From Halopseudomonas xinjiangensis (GTDB taxonomy: Bacteria; Pseudomonadota; Gammaproteobacteria; Pseudomonadales; Pseudomonadaceae), in contig NZ_LT629736.1 of assembly GCF_900104945.1 (NCBI RefSeq), forward strand, positions 992,001-1,056,000: 64,000 nt of DNA. The letters are read 5' to 3'. The translations under genes were made by a program, and so were the position numbers. The notes beneath the pieces were generated by a model. The model did no database searches. It was not told the origin of the DNA and worked only from the letters and a program-made list of their open reading frames with translations. Of this stretch, positions 17,882 through 27,168 are shown in pieces; within the stretch, counting starts at the first letter, position 1; the number at the start of each line of letters is the position of its first letter.

Positions 17882-19528
17882 ATGTTCAAGCTGTTCCGCA
17901 ATATTGGCTTCCGTTGGAAGCTGACGCTGCCCCTAGGTTTGCTAGTAGCGCTCTTCTGCACGCTGGGGGCCGTATCCTATCTCGCCGTTTCCCAGCTGAC
18001 CGGGCGGCTGCAACTGTTTTCCTCCGAACTCCTGCCGCAGGCTACCAACCTGCTCGAGGCCGACCGAGACCTTTACCAGGCGCTGGTGGCCGAGCGAACG
18101 CTGGTCCAGCTCGCGGGCAGCGCTAACCGATCCGAGCTTGAAGCAGAGCATCGGGACAATCTGCAGCAGGCCATGGATCGGGTGAAGGTCTATGCCGGCA
18201 AGACCGACTCCGCGCAGGGCCAGGCCCTGGCTCAGCGGTTTTACCAGGCGTTCGAGAGTTGGAAGCGGGCGAGCGATGAAGTGGTCGGGTTGACGCGCAG
18301 CGTGGCGCCGGCCGACGCCGAGCGAGCGCGTGCACTGAGCTTCGGTAGCTCGTATGAGCTGTTCAGCCAGGCGCGAGACCTGATCGATCAGATGACCCAG
18401 CAGGTCGATAGTCAGGCCGCGGCAGAATTGGCTGCTGCCGAGGCGGCGACCGCCCGCGACACGGCTACCTTCACTACGGTCGTACTGGTCGGCCTGGCCA
18501 TCTGCGCGCTGTTGATCGTGTTCCTGCCTGGCCTAATCCTGAAGCCGTTGAACGCGATCCTCGGTCGGATCCGCGACATCGCGGACGGCGAGGGAGACCT
18601 CACCAAACGTGTCGAAGTCACCTCCACCGATGAGATCGGTCAGCTTGGTAGCAGCGTCAATACATTCCTCGAACAGCTGCAAGTGCTGATTCAGCAGGTA
18701 GCTGACTCGACTCTGCAGGTGGCCTCTGCCTCCCAGCAGATGAGTACGATAGCCGTCACTCAGCAGCAGCTGGTGACCGAACAATATTCGGCGATCGACC
18801 AGGTGAGTACGGCAGCGACAGAAATGAGCGCGGCGATTCACGAGGTCTCCGGTAACGCACACAACACCGCCGAAGCAGCTCGCCAGGCAGATATTCAGGG
18901 GCATTCAGCTTCGGGTCTGGTGGGCCAGACGATGGGAGCCCTGCGCAGACTGGCTGGCGACGTCGCCGAAGCAGCAGGCGTCATCAATCGCCTGGAGGAA
19001 GACAGCGACAGGATTGGCGGCGTGTTGAGCGTTATTCAGGCGATTGCCGAGCAGACCAATCTACTGGCGCTGAATGCCGCCATCGAAGCAGCACGCGCTG
19101 GCGAACAGGGCCGCGGCTTTGCGGTGGTGGCCGACGAAGTCCGCGCATTGGCTGGCCGTACCCAGGCTTCGACCCAGGACATCCAGAAGATGATACAAAG
19201 CTTGCAGACGGGCAGTGCTCAAGCGGTAAGCGTCATGCAGCGCAGCGCAGCGCTGGCAGCCGAGAGCGTCGAACAGGCCTCGGGCGCCGAGCGCTCGCTA
19301 GGCGAGACGGCTCAGTCGGTGGTGCGGATAAACGATATGGCCGCCCAGATCGCTGCGGCCTGTGAAGAGCAGAGCCAGACGACCGAGGAGATCGCCCGCA
19401 ATATCAGTGGCATTCGAGACTTGTCGAATCAGGCCGCGCAAAGCTCTGAGGAAAGCCGTGACGCCAGCGAATCGTTGGCGCGCCTTGCGGCGGGACTGCA
19501 GCAGCAGGTGGGACGCTTCAGAACCTGA
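17882..19528 (+). CDS. Methyl-accepting chemotaxis protein
   Basis: 548 aa from the ATG at 17882 (TGGAG just upstream; the in-frame ATG at 17834 would add 16 residues). First TM at about 13-35, a periplasmic helical sensor domain of about 150 residues (four-helix type, no Cache motifs), second TM at about 195-217, HAMP at 218-270 ([20 protein letters not shown]) and the signalling domain with the hairpin tip [32 protein letters not shown]. The FliA promoter upstream ties it to motility. Ligand unknown. Confidence 0.93.
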   Translation: MFKLFRNIGFRWKLTLPLGLLVALFCTLGAVSYLAVSQLTGRLQLFSSELLPQATNLLEADRDLYQALVAERTLVQLAGSANRSELEAEHRDNLQQAMDRVKVYAGKTDSAQGQALAQRFYQAFESWKRASDEVVGLTRSVAPADAERARALSFGSSYELFSQARDLIDQMTQQVDSQAAAELAAAEAATARDTATFTTVVLVGLAICALLIVFLPGLILKPLNAILGRIRDIADGEGDLTKRVEVTSTDEIGQLGSSVNTFLEQLQVLIQQVADSTLQVASASQQMSTIAVTQQQLVTEQYSAIDQVSTAATEMSAAIHEVSGNAHNTAEAARQADIQGHSASGLVGQTMGALRRLAGDVAEAAGVINRLEEDSDRIGGVLSVIQAIAEQTNLLALNAAIEAARAGEQGRGFAVVADEVRALAGRTQASTQDIQKMIQSLQTGSAQAVSVMQRSAALAAESVEQASGAERSLGETAQSVVRINDMAAQIAAACEEQSQTTEEIARNISGIRDLSNQAAQSSEESRDASESLARLAAGLQQQVGRFRT

Positions 19529-19543
19529 CAGGGAAAGACGCAA

Positions 19544-19571
19544 CGGCCGGGCACGATGAGGCACCCGGCCG
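19544..19571. terminator. Bidirectional hairpin between convergent genes
   Basis: CGGCCGGG and CCCGGCCG form an 8-bp stem around a 12-base loop, in the 49-base gap between the chemoreceptor and hydrolase stops. No strong T-run. Confidence 0.55.
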
Positions 19572-19577
19572 ATACGA

Positions 19578-20531
19578 CTAGTGAGGAGCGGCAGCTACCT
19601 TATCGTGGCTGCTGCGGATGAACTCGGTGGTCACTTCCGGTTGGGTAATCGGAAGCATGTGCCCGCCGTCGACCAGTGTCAGCTCCGCCTGTGGCACGAT
19701 GTCCTTCAAGGCCTGGCCCTGTTCGGCAGGATCGAGGATGCGGTCCTGGCGACCGTAGAGTATCGAGATCGGCAGCTGAAGGGTCGGGTAGCGCTGTTGC
19801 ATCATCGGCAGGACGTCTTCCAGTGCATTCAGATCACGCGATGAAGCGATGAACTGACTGGGCCGCAGTCCAAGAAAGCCCCCGCCACGTACTCCAAAAT
19901 CCTCCGGCGCGGCTTCCGGCCCGAATACGATGTTCATCACCTTGTCACGGTTGAGGATGGTCATCGGCGTCGCCAGGGTCCAGGCGATCAGGCGGCGCAG
20001 CCAGCTCTGGCGTACGGTCAGGCCAGCGAACGCCTTCGAAACGCCCTGCGGAAGATGCGTCAGCGGTGCGACCAGCGCCAGGCCGGAGACCTGGGTCGGG
20101 TGTCGCAACGCTGTGGCGAGGGCGACGGCTCCCCCCAGCGAGTGACCGACGATCAGCGGTCGTCTCAGGTCGAGCGCCTGAATCAGGCCGGCCATCACAT
20201 CGGCTTGCACGTCCAGTCTGGCAGATGAGCGCCGGTGACGGCTGGAGTAACCGCTGCCAGGCCGGTCTACAGCCACCACCCGGAACTGCGTGGCGAGTTC
20301 GCCGAGTACCTGATAGTTGAAGTTGCGCGCGACGCCCCCCAGACCGTGGATCAGCAGAATGGTGGGGCCCTTACCGGCCTCGATGACGTGTAACCTGGCA
20401 CCCATGACCTCGACGAACCGGCCTTCCGGGGGCAGGCCCGCTTCGACCCGCTTGGCGGTGAACAGGGTAAACAGCCAGAGTCCGGCCAGAACCAGCAGAA
20501 CGATGACTGCCAATATCCCAATGATCTTCAT
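19578..20531 (-). CDS. Membrane-anchored alpha/beta-hydrolase
   Basis: 317 aa. One N-terminal hydrophobic segment (IIGILAVIVLLVLAGLWLF) suggests a signal anchor. Hydrolase features: oxyanion motif IHGLGG (61-66), nucleophile Ser131 in VGHSLGGA, Asp in YGRQDRILDP and His in DGGHMLP. Third gene of a minus-strand operon after a Baeyer-Villiger-type monooxygenase and an SDR. An esterase that hydrolyses the ester made by the monooxygenase would be a coherent role, but this is inference. Confidence 0.87.
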   Translation of the reverse strand: MKIIGILAVIVLLVLAGLWLFTLFTAKRVEAGLPPEGRFVEVMGARLHVIEAGKGPTILLIHGLGGVARNFNYQVLGELATQFRVVAVDRPGSGYSSRHRRSSARLDVQADVMAGLIQALDLRRPLIVGHSLGGAVALATALRHPTQVSGLALVAPLTHLPQGVSKAFAGLTVRQSWLRRLIAWTLATPMTILNRDKVMNIVFGPEAAPEDFGVRGGGFLGLRPSQFIASSRDLNALEDVLPMMQQRYPTLQLPISILYGRQDRILDPAEQGQALKDIVPQAELTLVDGGHMLPITQPEVTTEFIRSSHDKVAAAPH

Positions 20532-20551
20532 GTCGATGTCTTCCCGGATGG

Positions 20552-21385
20552 TTAGGGTCGGTTGTTGGATGGCGCGGCCGGTTTGGCCAGCGCCGGGAAG
20601 AGGCGCCAGTAATTGACCGGTAGCAGCCGTTCAAGCCAGGACAGGATGCGCGCGTCGTTGCCGACCAGAACTCTGGGCTTATCGCGCTCGATGGCGGCAA
20701 CGATGATCTCCGCCGCACGTTCCGGCGGCATGCGCAGCAGCTTCTGTGCTTGCTTGCGATTGCGCTCGACCTCTTCCGGGGCCACGTCTGCCGAGACCCG
20801 GGCGCTGGTGGCGATGGATGTCGCAACACCGCCCGGGTGCACGACGGTAACGCCTACGCTGGTGTCCTGCAGTTCCAGACGCAGCGCGTTGGAAAAGCCG
20901 CGTACGGCGAACTTGCTGGCGCAGTAGGCGGTCTGGCCGGCTGGAGTAACCAGCCCGAACAGGCTCGACACGTTGACGATGCGGGCCGCTGGGCGCTCCT
21001 GCAGAAACGGCAGGAAGGCCCGTGTCATGCGTACCACCGCTTCGAAGTTGATAGCCATGAGCCAATCGAAGTCGGCTTCGCTGACCTGATGAAAGTGACC
21101 GCCAAGCGCGACGCCAGCGTTGTTTATCAAAAGGTCCACCTGGCCATGCTCGGCAATGACGGCCTGGGGCAGGGCGGCAACCTGCTCCCGGCTGGCAACG
21201 TCGAGCTTATGCTCGCTGACGCGCACGCCCATCGCGCGAGCCTGTCGAGCCGTCTCCGCGAGCCCTTCCTCATTGATGTCGGCAATCGCCAGATGGCAGC
21301 TGCGACTTGCCAGTGCCAACGCGACCGCACGGCCTATGCCGCTACCTGCTCCGGTCAGAACCGCAACACAATCATTGATCTGCAT
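20552..21385 (-). CDS. SDR family oxidoreductase
   Basis: 277 aa classical SDR: TGAGSGIG (11-18), NNAG (88-91), catalytic Ser at about 140-141 in VNVSSLFG, and Tyr154/Lys158 in YCASK. Position between the monooxygenase (13-base gap) and the hydrolase (20-base gap) makes it part of the same transcript. It could oxidise or reduce an alcohol/ketone that feeds or follows the monooxygenase step (inference). Confidence 0.9.
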   Translation of the reverse strand: MQINDCVAVLTGAGSGIGRAVALALASRSCHLAIADINEEGLAETARQARAMGVRVSEHKLDVASREQVAALPQAVIAEHGQVDLLINNAGVALGGHFHQVSEADFDWLMAINFEAVVRMTRAFLPFLQERPAARIVNVSSLFGLVTPAGQTAYCASKFAVRGFSNALRLELQDTSVGVTVVHPGGVATSIATSARVSADVAPEEVERNRKQAQKLLRMPPERAAEIIVAAIERDKPRVLVGNDARILSWLERLLPVNYWRLFPALAKPAAPSNNRP

Positions 21386-21398
21386 GGCCTTTTCCCTG

Positions 21399-22874
21399 TT
21401 ATTTGAATTGCATTACGCCGTCGTCGACACGGCCATATTGAATGGTAAGTTTGTCCTGCATGTAGTTCTGATAGACCTGCCAGGGCTTACGGTCGCCCTG
21501 ACGCGGTAGCATCCCGGCGGCTCGCTGTACGTACCCCGAGGTGAAATCGAGGAATGGCGCGTCAGCTACCTGAGGGTCGCGTTTGGGCATGGCGATCTGG
21601 TAACCCTTGCGATCCATGTAACGCAGCAGTCGGCAGGTGTAATTCGCGGTGAGCTCAGCCTTCAATGTCCAGGACGAGTTGGTGTAGCCGAAGGTCAGCA
21701 CGAGGTTGGGGATGTCGCTGAGCATCATTCCCTTGTAGGCCATGTGGTCGCCGGGCTTGACCGCCTCGCCGTCAACCGTGACTTTCACGTCGCCCAGCGC
21801 ATTAAGCTTGAGCCCGGTGGCCGTGACGATGATGTCTGCCTCGATCTCTTCGCCAGAGCCAAGTTTGATGCCGGTCGGTGTGAAGCTGTCGATAGTATCG
21901 GTTACCACCGAGGCGCGACCGCTTCGTAGATCCTGGAACAGATCGCCGTCGGGCACCGCACAGATGCGTTGATCCCAGGGTTTGTATGATGGAGTGAAGT
22001 GCTTCATGTCGACCCCAGGGCCGACGTGCATCTTGACCATCTGCAACAACCGATCCTTGAACAGCTCCGGCTTGGTACGAGCGATACGGTAGAAGAAGCT
22101 GCCAACCAGAACGTTCTTCCATCGGGTGGCAGCATGCGCGGCCGGGAGCGGCAGCCATTTCTGCAAGTTCCTGGCGATACCGTCTTCGAGCGGGCGCGAC
22201 ACGACGTAGCTGGGAGAGCGTTGAAGCATGGTGACATGCGCGGCAGTCTTGGCCATTGCCGGGATCAGCGTAACGGCGGTCGCGCCACTGCCGATCACCA
22301 CTACCCGCTTGCCAGCGTAATCGAGATTTTCCGGCCAGAACTGCGGATGGATGATCTGTCCCTTGAAGGCGGACTCGTTGGGAAAGTCCGGCCGGTAGCC
22401 TTCATCGTAGCTGTAGTAGCCAGCGCAAACAGAGAGAAGCCGTGCTTTGAAGATCTTGTCCTCGACCGTGCCGTCACTCACCGTCACCTGTGCGGTGACG
22501 GTCCAGCACGCTTCTTCCGTCGACCACTCAGCGGCTTTGACCTTGTGATGAAAACGGATGTTGTGGGCAATGCCGGCTTCTTCGGCTGTTTCTTCGATAT
22601 AGCGCCGGATGTCCGCGCCGTCAGCGATCGCCTTGCGGTTGTACCAGGGCTTGAAGCTGTAGCTCAAGGTATACATGTCCGAGTCGGAACGGATACCCGG
22701 ATAGCGAAACAGGTCCCAGGTGCCTCCAATCGTGTGGCGCGCTTCGAGGATCGTATAGCGCTTGTCCGGACATTGCGAGGCGAGCGCATGCGCTGTGCCG
22801 ATGCCGGACAGGCCGGCACCGATAATCAGGACGTCCAGAGGCATGGGCTGGAATGTATTGTGTTGTGTGTTCAT
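21399..22874 (-). CDS. Flavin-dependent monooxygenase, Baeyer-Villiger type (EthA/AlmA-like)
   Basis: 491 aa. FAD-binding GAGLSG at 19-24, NADPH-binding GSGATAV at about 195-201, and between them FKGQIIHPQFWP (170-181), which fits the Baeyer-Villiger fingerprint FxGxxxHxxxWP exactly. GGTWDLFRYPGIRSDSDMYT is typical of the EthA/AlmA branch. Family activities: conversion of ketones to esters or, for AlmA, oxidation of long-chain alkanes. Flavin and NADPH dependent, cytoplasmic. First gene of the operon with SDR and hydrolase, divergent from its probable TetR regulator. Confidence 0.9.
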   Translation of the reverse strand: MNTQHNTFQPMPLDVLIIGAGLSGIGTAHALASQCPDKRYTILEARHTIGGTWDLFRYPGIRSDSDMYTLSYSFKPWYNRKAIADGADIRRYIEETAEEAGIAHNIRFHHKVKAAEWSTEEACWTVTAQVTVSDGTVEDKIFKARLLSVCAGYYSYDEGYRPDFPNESAFKGQIIHPQFWPENLDYAGKRVVVIGSGATAVTLIPAMAKTAAHVTMLQRSPSYVVSRPLEDGIARNLQKWLPLPAAHAATRWKNVLVGSFFYRIARTKPELFKDRLLQMVKMHVGPGVDMKHFTPSYKPWDQRICAVPDGDLFQDLRSGRASVVTDTIDSFTPTGIKLGSGEEIEADIIVTATGLKLNALGDVKVTVDGEAVKPGDHMAYKGMMLSDIPNLVLTFGYTNSSWTLKAELTANYTCRLLRYMDRKGYQIAMPKRDPQVADAPFLDFTSGYVQRAAGMLPRQGDRKPWQVYQNYMQDKLTIQYGRVDDGVMQFK

Positions 22875-22898
22875 GTTGTTTTACCCACCGTGGTAGTG

Positions 22899-22918
22899 GT
22901 GACAATCTAAATTGTCAC
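22899..22918. promoter_or_regulatory. Palindromic operator candidate for the TetR regulator
   Basis: GTGACAAT and ATTGTCAC are perfect inverted 8-base arms around CTAA. It lies in the 83-base gap between the divergent monooxygenase and TetR genes. A further copy of the right half-site, ATTGTCAG, follows at about 22939. Position and symmetry fit a TetR dimer site controlling both directions. Confidence 0.7.
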
Positions 22919-22957
22919 TTACAATTTGGCAATGCCCATTGTCAGAAACTAAACAAC

Positions 22958-23569
22958 ATGAATACACCGACCCCTGCGCAGCGGCGTTATCGCGGTTCCG
23001 CAGCAGAGGAACGCAAGGCGTTGAGACGGCAGCAACTGATCGACGCGGCGATAGATGTTTACGGGCGCAACGGCTACCGGCATTCCGGTGTGAAGCAGGT
23101 ATGCGACGCGGCCGGGCTGACTCAACGTTACTTCTATGAGTCCTTTACGCATAGCGACGAGCTCCTCATCGCCTGTTATGAACAGGCTGCCAGGCAGATG
23201 CGCGAGGAGATCACCGCTGCGGCGGAAGCGGCTGGACCCGACCGAACGGAGCGGGGCAGGGCGATGCTCTTGGCCTATTTCCGCGCGCTCAAGGAGCGGC
23301 CGCTGATCGCGAACCTGCTCCTGGTGGAGATACGTGGTATCAGCCCGGCGGTAGACAAGGCGATCATCCGCGCGCTACAGGACATGAGCCGCGATATCAC
23401 CCGCGTCGTCGCGCGTCCGGACCAGCAACCGGATGAGCTGTTGCGAGCCGGGATCATGGGCGGCGTCATCCATATCGCGTTGCACTGGATGGGTACCGGC
23501 TATCGGCAGCCAGCCGACATGGTCGCCGAGACGGCAGTCAAGCTCAGCGGTGCCATGCTCGGCGGCTGA
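22958..23569 (+). CDS. TetR family regulator of the monooxygenase operon
   Basis: 203 aa from the ATG at 22958. HTH at about residues 20-65 (RRQQLIDAAIDVYGRNGYRHSGVKQVCDAAGLTQRYFYESF); here Arg replaces the more usual Gly in the TQRYFYESF helix. The C-terminal domain ends in a typical helical pair. An upstream in-frame Met at 22853 would overlap the divergent gene and is unlikely. Adjacent divergent palindrome and gene layout support local repression of the monooxygenase-SDR-hydrolase operon (inference). Confidence 0.88.
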   Translation: MNTPTPAQRRYRGSAAEERKALRRQQLIDAAIDVYGRNGYRHSGVKQVCDAAGLTQRYFYESFTHSDELLIACYEQAARQMREEITAAAEAAGPDRTERGRAMLLAYFRALKERPLIANLLLVEIRGISPAVDKAIIRALQDMSRDITRVVARPDQQPDELLRAGIMGGVIHIALHWMGTGYRQPADMVAETAVKLSGAMLGG

Positions 23570-23588
23570 GCAGGGAAACTTAACCGAA

Positions 23589-23606
23589 GCGTCACCAACG
23601 CGTCAT
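23589..23606 (+). promoter_or_regulatory. Pho-box candidate upstream of the GDPD gene
   Basis: Two 7-base direct repeats, GCGTCAC and GCGTCAT, separated by exactly 4 bases, as in the PhoB-binding consensus CTGTCAT-N4-CTGTCAT (5 of 7 matches or better in each). A possible -10 (AATATC) starts 11 bases downstream, and the start codon is 58 bases away. The phosphodiesterase function of the gene supports phosphate control. Confidence 0.5.
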
Positions 23607-23663
23607 TTCGGTGGGCCAATATCAAGCGCGCTACATCCACTCAACTTGTAAAGGGAGTCTGGT

Positions 23664-24974
23664 ATGAAGTTACGCACGATGGCCGCGATGGTGCTGACCG
23701 CAGGAACGTTCGTTGTCGCTAGTCCGGTGGCACTGGGCAATAACTGGCAGAAACACGAGGATCGGTCCGCTCGACTGGAACATTTGCGCGATAAGATCGA
23801 GCAATTGCGACACAAGCACCGCAGGAGCAAATCGGTGGTGGAGTTGGGTCCACGTCCGATGTGGCTGGTTGACGACATGGACGACGGTCCGCTGAAGACC
23901 CGCCTGCAGGCATGCAGCAGCAAGCAGGCGAGGCCTACCGATTTTTCCATCGGCCATCGTGGCGCACCGCTGCAATTTCCTGAGCATACGTTGGAGTCGT
24001 ATGTAGCTGCCGCTCGCATGGGCGCCGGAATCGTCGAGTGTGATGTCGCTTTCACCAAGGATCGGCAACTGGTATGTCGCCATGCGCAAAACGATCTGCA
24101 CACTACGACCAACATCGTGGTCGTCCCCGAGCTGAACGCCAAGTGTACACAACCGTTCGTCCCGGCAGATCCGGCTACTGGTACTCCGGCAAAAGCCGAG
24201 TGCCGCACCAGCGACATTACCCTTGCCGAATTCAAGTCGCTCGAGGGCAAGATGGACGCATCCAATCCGATGGCCACCACCCCAGAGGAGTATCTTGGCG
24301 GTACGGCCGACTGGCGAACCGATCTGTATGCTTCACGAGGCACGCTGCTCAGCCACAAGGAAAGCATCGAGCTGTTCCAGGCGCTGGGTGTGAAGTACAC
24401 GCCGGAATTGAAAACGCCGGTAGTCGATATGCCGTACGAGGGTGACTACAGTCAGGAGGACTACGCACGGCAGATGGTTGAGGAGTACGTGCAGGCTGGA
24501 ATCGATCCGCGCAATGTCTGGCCGCAATCGTTCCGCCTCGATGACGTTCTGTTCTGGATTAACGAAACGCCCGAATTTGCATCCCAGGCGGTCTTCCTCG
24601 ATGAGTCGCCTATCACGCCGGACACCAGCTCGCTGGCGTATATGGAAGAGTTGAGAGCGCAGGGGGTCCAGGTCTTGGCGCCGGCCATCTGGAAAATGCT
24701 GACGCTGAACGGCCGGGGCGACATCGTTCCGTCCGAGTATGCTGAAAATGCTCGCACCGCGGGGCTCGACATGATCGCCTGGTCAATGGAGCGCAGCGGT
24801 CCGCTCGCCAATGGCGGCGGTTGGTATTATCAGTCTATAAACGATGCGATTAACAACGACGGCGACATGCTCACGGTTATCGACGTGCTGGCACGTGACG
24901 TCGGGGTTATCGGGATCTTCTCCGATTGGCCGGCTACTACTACCTTCTATGCGAACTGCATGGGCCTGAAGTAA
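23664..24974 (+). CDS. Secreted glycerophosphodiester phosphodiesterase
   Basis: 436 aa with a signal peptide (to about residue 25). The GDPD domain starts with [18 protein letters not shown]: catalytic His98 and Arg99, the Glu107/His108 pair, metal-binding Glu125 and Asp127 in VECDVAF, and general acid His140 in VCRHAQ. A second metal ligand lies in KYTPELKTP. Releases glycerol-3-phosphate from glycerophosphodiesters in the periplasm. The 90-residue charged N-terminal region before the domain is unusual but not recognised. A Pho box candidate upstream and a strong hairpin downstream make it a single-gene unit. Confidence 0.9.
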   Translation: MKLRTMAAMVLTAGTFVVASPVALGNNWQKHEDRSARLEHLRDKIEQLRHKHRRSKSVVELGPRPMWLVDDMDDGPLKTRLQACSSKQARPTDFSIGHRGAPLQFPEHTLESYVAAARMGAGIVECDVAFTKDRQLVCRHAQNDLHTTTNIVVVPELNAKCTQPFVPADPATGTPAKAECRTSDITLAEFKSLEGKMDASNPMATTPEEYLGGTADWRTDLYASRGTLLSHKESIELFQALGVKYTPELKTPVVDMPYEGDYSQEDYARQMVEEYVQAGIDPRNVWPQSFRLDDVLFWINETPEFASQAVFLDESPITPDTSSLAYMEELRAQGVQVLAPAIWKMLTLNGRGDIVPSEYAENARTAGLDMIAWSMERSGPLANGGGWYYQSINDAINNDGDMLTVIDVLARDVGVIGIFSDWPATTTFYANCMGLK

Positions 24975-24980
24975 GCAAGA

Positions 24981-25009
24981 CTGATCGGGGCCGATATGGC
25001 CCCGATCAG
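24981..25009 (+). terminator. Terminator hairpin after the GDPD gene
   Basis: CTGATCGGGGCC and GGCCCCGATCAG form a perfect 12-bp stem with a 5-base loop, 6 bases after the stop. The following T-run is short (TTGCT). The yebG gene converges from the other side. Confidence 0.75.
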
Positions 25010-25037
25010 ATTGCTGATGCCGCTTGGCCTCTCAAGT

Positions 25038-25298
25038 TCATTCGGTCGCTGGTTCGGTGAGGGCTTGAAGTGCTTCGGGGGTGCTTTTGAATGCCTTGGC
25101 AAATATGTCGCGATGCCGTGCCATATAGATGCTCACTTCCTCCGCATGTCGCTCACTCAGATCCGGAACACCGGCCTGCAATACAACCGATAGCGTTTCG
25201 GCCAGCTCCAGCATCTTGTCGTGACGGTCGGCTTCGGCTTTGTCCATGAACAGTTGCTCCGGGTCTCTGCTGCTTCGGTATACGATTTCTACGGCCAC
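25038..25298 (-). CDS. yebG: YebG family SOS-induced protein
   Basis: 86 aa with the YebG pattern: MAVEIVYRSSRDPEQLFMDKAEADRHDKMLE, then a helical acidic C-terminus. Starts with GTG at 25298; GAGGT lies 8 bases upstream. YebG is a small DNA-damage-inducible protein, a LexA regulon member in E. coli, of unknown biochemical role. A perfect LexA box lies about 70 bases upstream (25368-25383), confirming SOS control here. Confidence 0.9.
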   Translation of the reverse strand: MAVEIVYRSSRDPEQLFMDKAEADRHDKMLELAETLSVVLQAGVPDLSERHAEEVSIYMARHRDIFAKAFKSTPEALQALTEPATE

Positions 25299-25367
25299 GT
25301 CGGCACCTCAAGCTGAATGAATCATTGGCTGCCCCTTGGGCCACCTGCAATGCAGGGCACGAGGATA

Positions 25368-25383
25368 CTGTATATTCATACAG
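25368..25383. promoter_or_regulatory. LexA (SOS) box
   Basis: CTGT-N8-ACAG with the inner bases ATATTCAT, a perfect match to the CTG-TATATATATA-CAG style consensus. Lies between yebG and the terminator of the GH5 gene, so it controls yebG. Confidence 0.9.
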
Positions 25384-25401
25384 ATATCGAGTGTCGGGCA
25401 C

Positions 25402-25431
25402 AAAAAAGGGCAGCCGAAGCTGCCCCTTTTC
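25402..25431 (-). terminator. Rho-independent terminator of the GH5 gene
   Basis: AAAAGGGCAGC and GCTGCCCCTTTT pair around CGAA; on the minus strand the stem ends in a run of six T. It begins 16 bases after the GH5 stop codon. Confidence 0.9.
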
Positions 25432-25446
25432 AACTGTTGCTCTGGC

Positions 25447-26487
25447 TTATGCCTTGGGACCGAAGTCCGAGCAATTGCCTTTGCCAACGTATTTCTTCAA
25501 CACTTTCCACTGCGGCTTTTCCTTGCCCTTCTTCGGTTCCATGGAAAGGAAATGGTTGCCCCATGCCGGGCCGCCAGCGAAGTAGGTGACCGGGATGCAG
25601 TTCTTCTGCAGGTGTGCCAGCGTGTTGTCCATCGCCTTCAACCAGCGCGCATCGTGCGGGGGAACACCCAGCTCGCCAATATGACCGCGCTTGCCGTTCT
25701 TCTTCAGCCAGTTGATGAAAGGTGTGACTCGCTTGACACCGACATTCATGTCGAAGTCCTTACCGGGCGACTCGACGTAGCGACCGCTGGCATCCTTGTC
25801 CAGGTATACGTGGGCAGAAAACACGATGTTGTCGGACGGATCCTTCAGGGCCAACAGTTTATCGGCGTACTTGGGCCAGCGCGCAGCGCTTGAATAAGAC
25901 GCGCCTTCCACAAAGATGATGTTTTCACGGTCATACTTGCGCACGCCGTTGATGCCTGCCTGTGCTGCCTTCGGCCAATACTTGTCGGCCAGGCCGTAGG
26001 GCTCGTTCATTATGTCGTAGCCATACAGTGCCGAGTGCTTGCCCCAGCGCTTGGACATGCGTTGCAGAAGGTTCTGGTATGCGCCGTAGGGAACTGCTTT
26101 GGTACCCACGACTTGCTTGCGATACCGACCGTAATTGTGTACGTCGAGAATTACATCAATGTCGTTCAGTGCAGCGTTTGTCAGCATCTTGTCGATCTGT
26201 GCCGCGTAGAACGGATCGAACGCGCCGCGGAGTTTGGGCTGCAGACGTTCCCATTTGATCGGGAAGCGAATGGTTTTTATACCCCGCTCGGCCCAGTACT
26301 CAAAATAGGTGTTCTTGGGGAAGAAATAATGCTTGTTAAGTTGTCCCGGAAGAACGCCTCCGGTGAACTCGGCTCCTGCTACGTTCATGCCTACAAGATC
26401 AACTTTGGCGTGTGCGACGCCGGTAGTTACAAACAAGCCAAGTGCAATAGGTGCAAGCCACTTTCCGACTACTTTCTGGAATGTCAT
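25447..26487 (-). CDS. Secreted glycoside hydrolase family 5 protein
   Basis: 346 aa. Signal peptide cleaved at about AHA (27). GH5 landmarks: FEYWAERGIKTIRFPIKWERLQP, then ILDVHNYGRY, general acid/base Glu162 in YDIMNEPYG and nucleophile Glu272 in HIGELGVP. No carbohydrate-binding module. Endoglucanase-type action on beta-glucan is the common activity; the exact polysaccharide is unknown. The upstream region is gene-poor and AT-richer than the rest of the window, so the gene may have been acquired (inference). RBS GGAGAG precedes the ATG. Confidence 0.9.
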   Translation of the reverse strand: MTFQKVVGKWLAPIALGLFVTTGVAHAKVDLVGMNVAGAEFTGGVLPGQLNKHYFFPKNTYFEYWAERGIKTIRFPIKWERLQPKLRGAFDPFYAAQIDKMLTNAALNDIDVILDVHNYGRYRKQVVGTKAVPYGAYQNLLQRMSKRWGKHSALYGYDIMNEPYGLADKYWPKAAQAGINGVRKYDRENIIFVEGASYSSAARWPKYADKLLALKDPSDNIVFSAHVYLDKDASGRYVESPGKDFDMNVGVKRVTPFINWLKKNGKRGHIGELGVPPHDARWLKAMDNTLAHLQKNCIPVTYFAGGPAWGNHFLSMEPKKGKEKPQWKVLKKYVGKGNCSDFGPKA

Positions 26488-27168
26488 GCTAGCGATCTCT
26501 CCGCGTTTAATATATTTGTTACGCCACTACGAAGCCGTGGCCAAGCGCACTTATAAGTGCGGAGACCCGGGATCGAAACTTAAGGGTTGTTGTTTTCGAA
26601 GTGTTCGGAAAGTTGTCTTTCAGTTCGCTGCGAGAACGTGGGCATCCTACCCCAGGGTTCTAACTTGAAAAAGCATAAATTTGACGCCAGAACACGATCT
26701 GGGTAAGCGAAGCGGCGATATCGTTGTGACCTCATATAGATATCATTTGAAGGGCGACGGAGGACCGGCGTCAAAAACAAACCGCGCTATTTCGGTAAGC
26801 GAAGCATGATGGCACTTGGCGGAGACAAAAATAGGAAATGGATCACGCAGGGACTAGGAAGGGCTTGACGAGTCAGTAAAAGGCCGACGAACGGTCTAAA
26901 GAAAGTTCATTCACTACCGACGAGCGGTATCGATTTGTTTCAAGTTGGAAATACCTGGCGGCTTAGCCGCCTATGAGACGGTCAGATTTCGTGCATTGGC
27001 TGGTTTGAAGAAGGGAGCCGAGGCCGCCGTCGTCTGCAAGCAGAGTCGGACTGCGGCCACACCACGCCTAAGCCACGGGACCGAGGATCGACTATTACAA
27101 GCGCTAACGGGTAAGGCAGGACGAGAAGGTTGCTTTGTCAGTATTTGGGCTGGTGCAAGAAGGGCTTG
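26488..27168. other. Gene-free stretch of 681 bp with small repeats
   Basis: No supported gene on either strand. AT-richer than the surroundings up to about 26945. It holds a 16-base perfect palindrome CGCACTTATAAGTGCG (26546-26561) in the GH5 leader, two copies of GGTAAGCGAAGC (26702 and 26794), two near-identical 12-mers CCGACGA(A/G)CGGT (26884 and 26917), a hairpin GGCGGC-TTA-GCCGCC (26957-26971), and an imperfect direct repeat GGCTGGT..AAGAAGGG (26998 and 27148). It may be a decayed segment or hold an unrecognised RNA. Confidence 0.5.

Noticed and set aside
26897-26923. Second FliA-like promoter (TAAA-N15-ACCGACGA)
   Set aside because: Only 6 of 8 bases match at the -10 and no flagellar or other gene follows.
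26957-26971. 5S rRNA-like start (CCTGGCGGC)
   Set aside because: Only the first bases resemble 5S rRNA; the rest of the 120-nt sequence does not.
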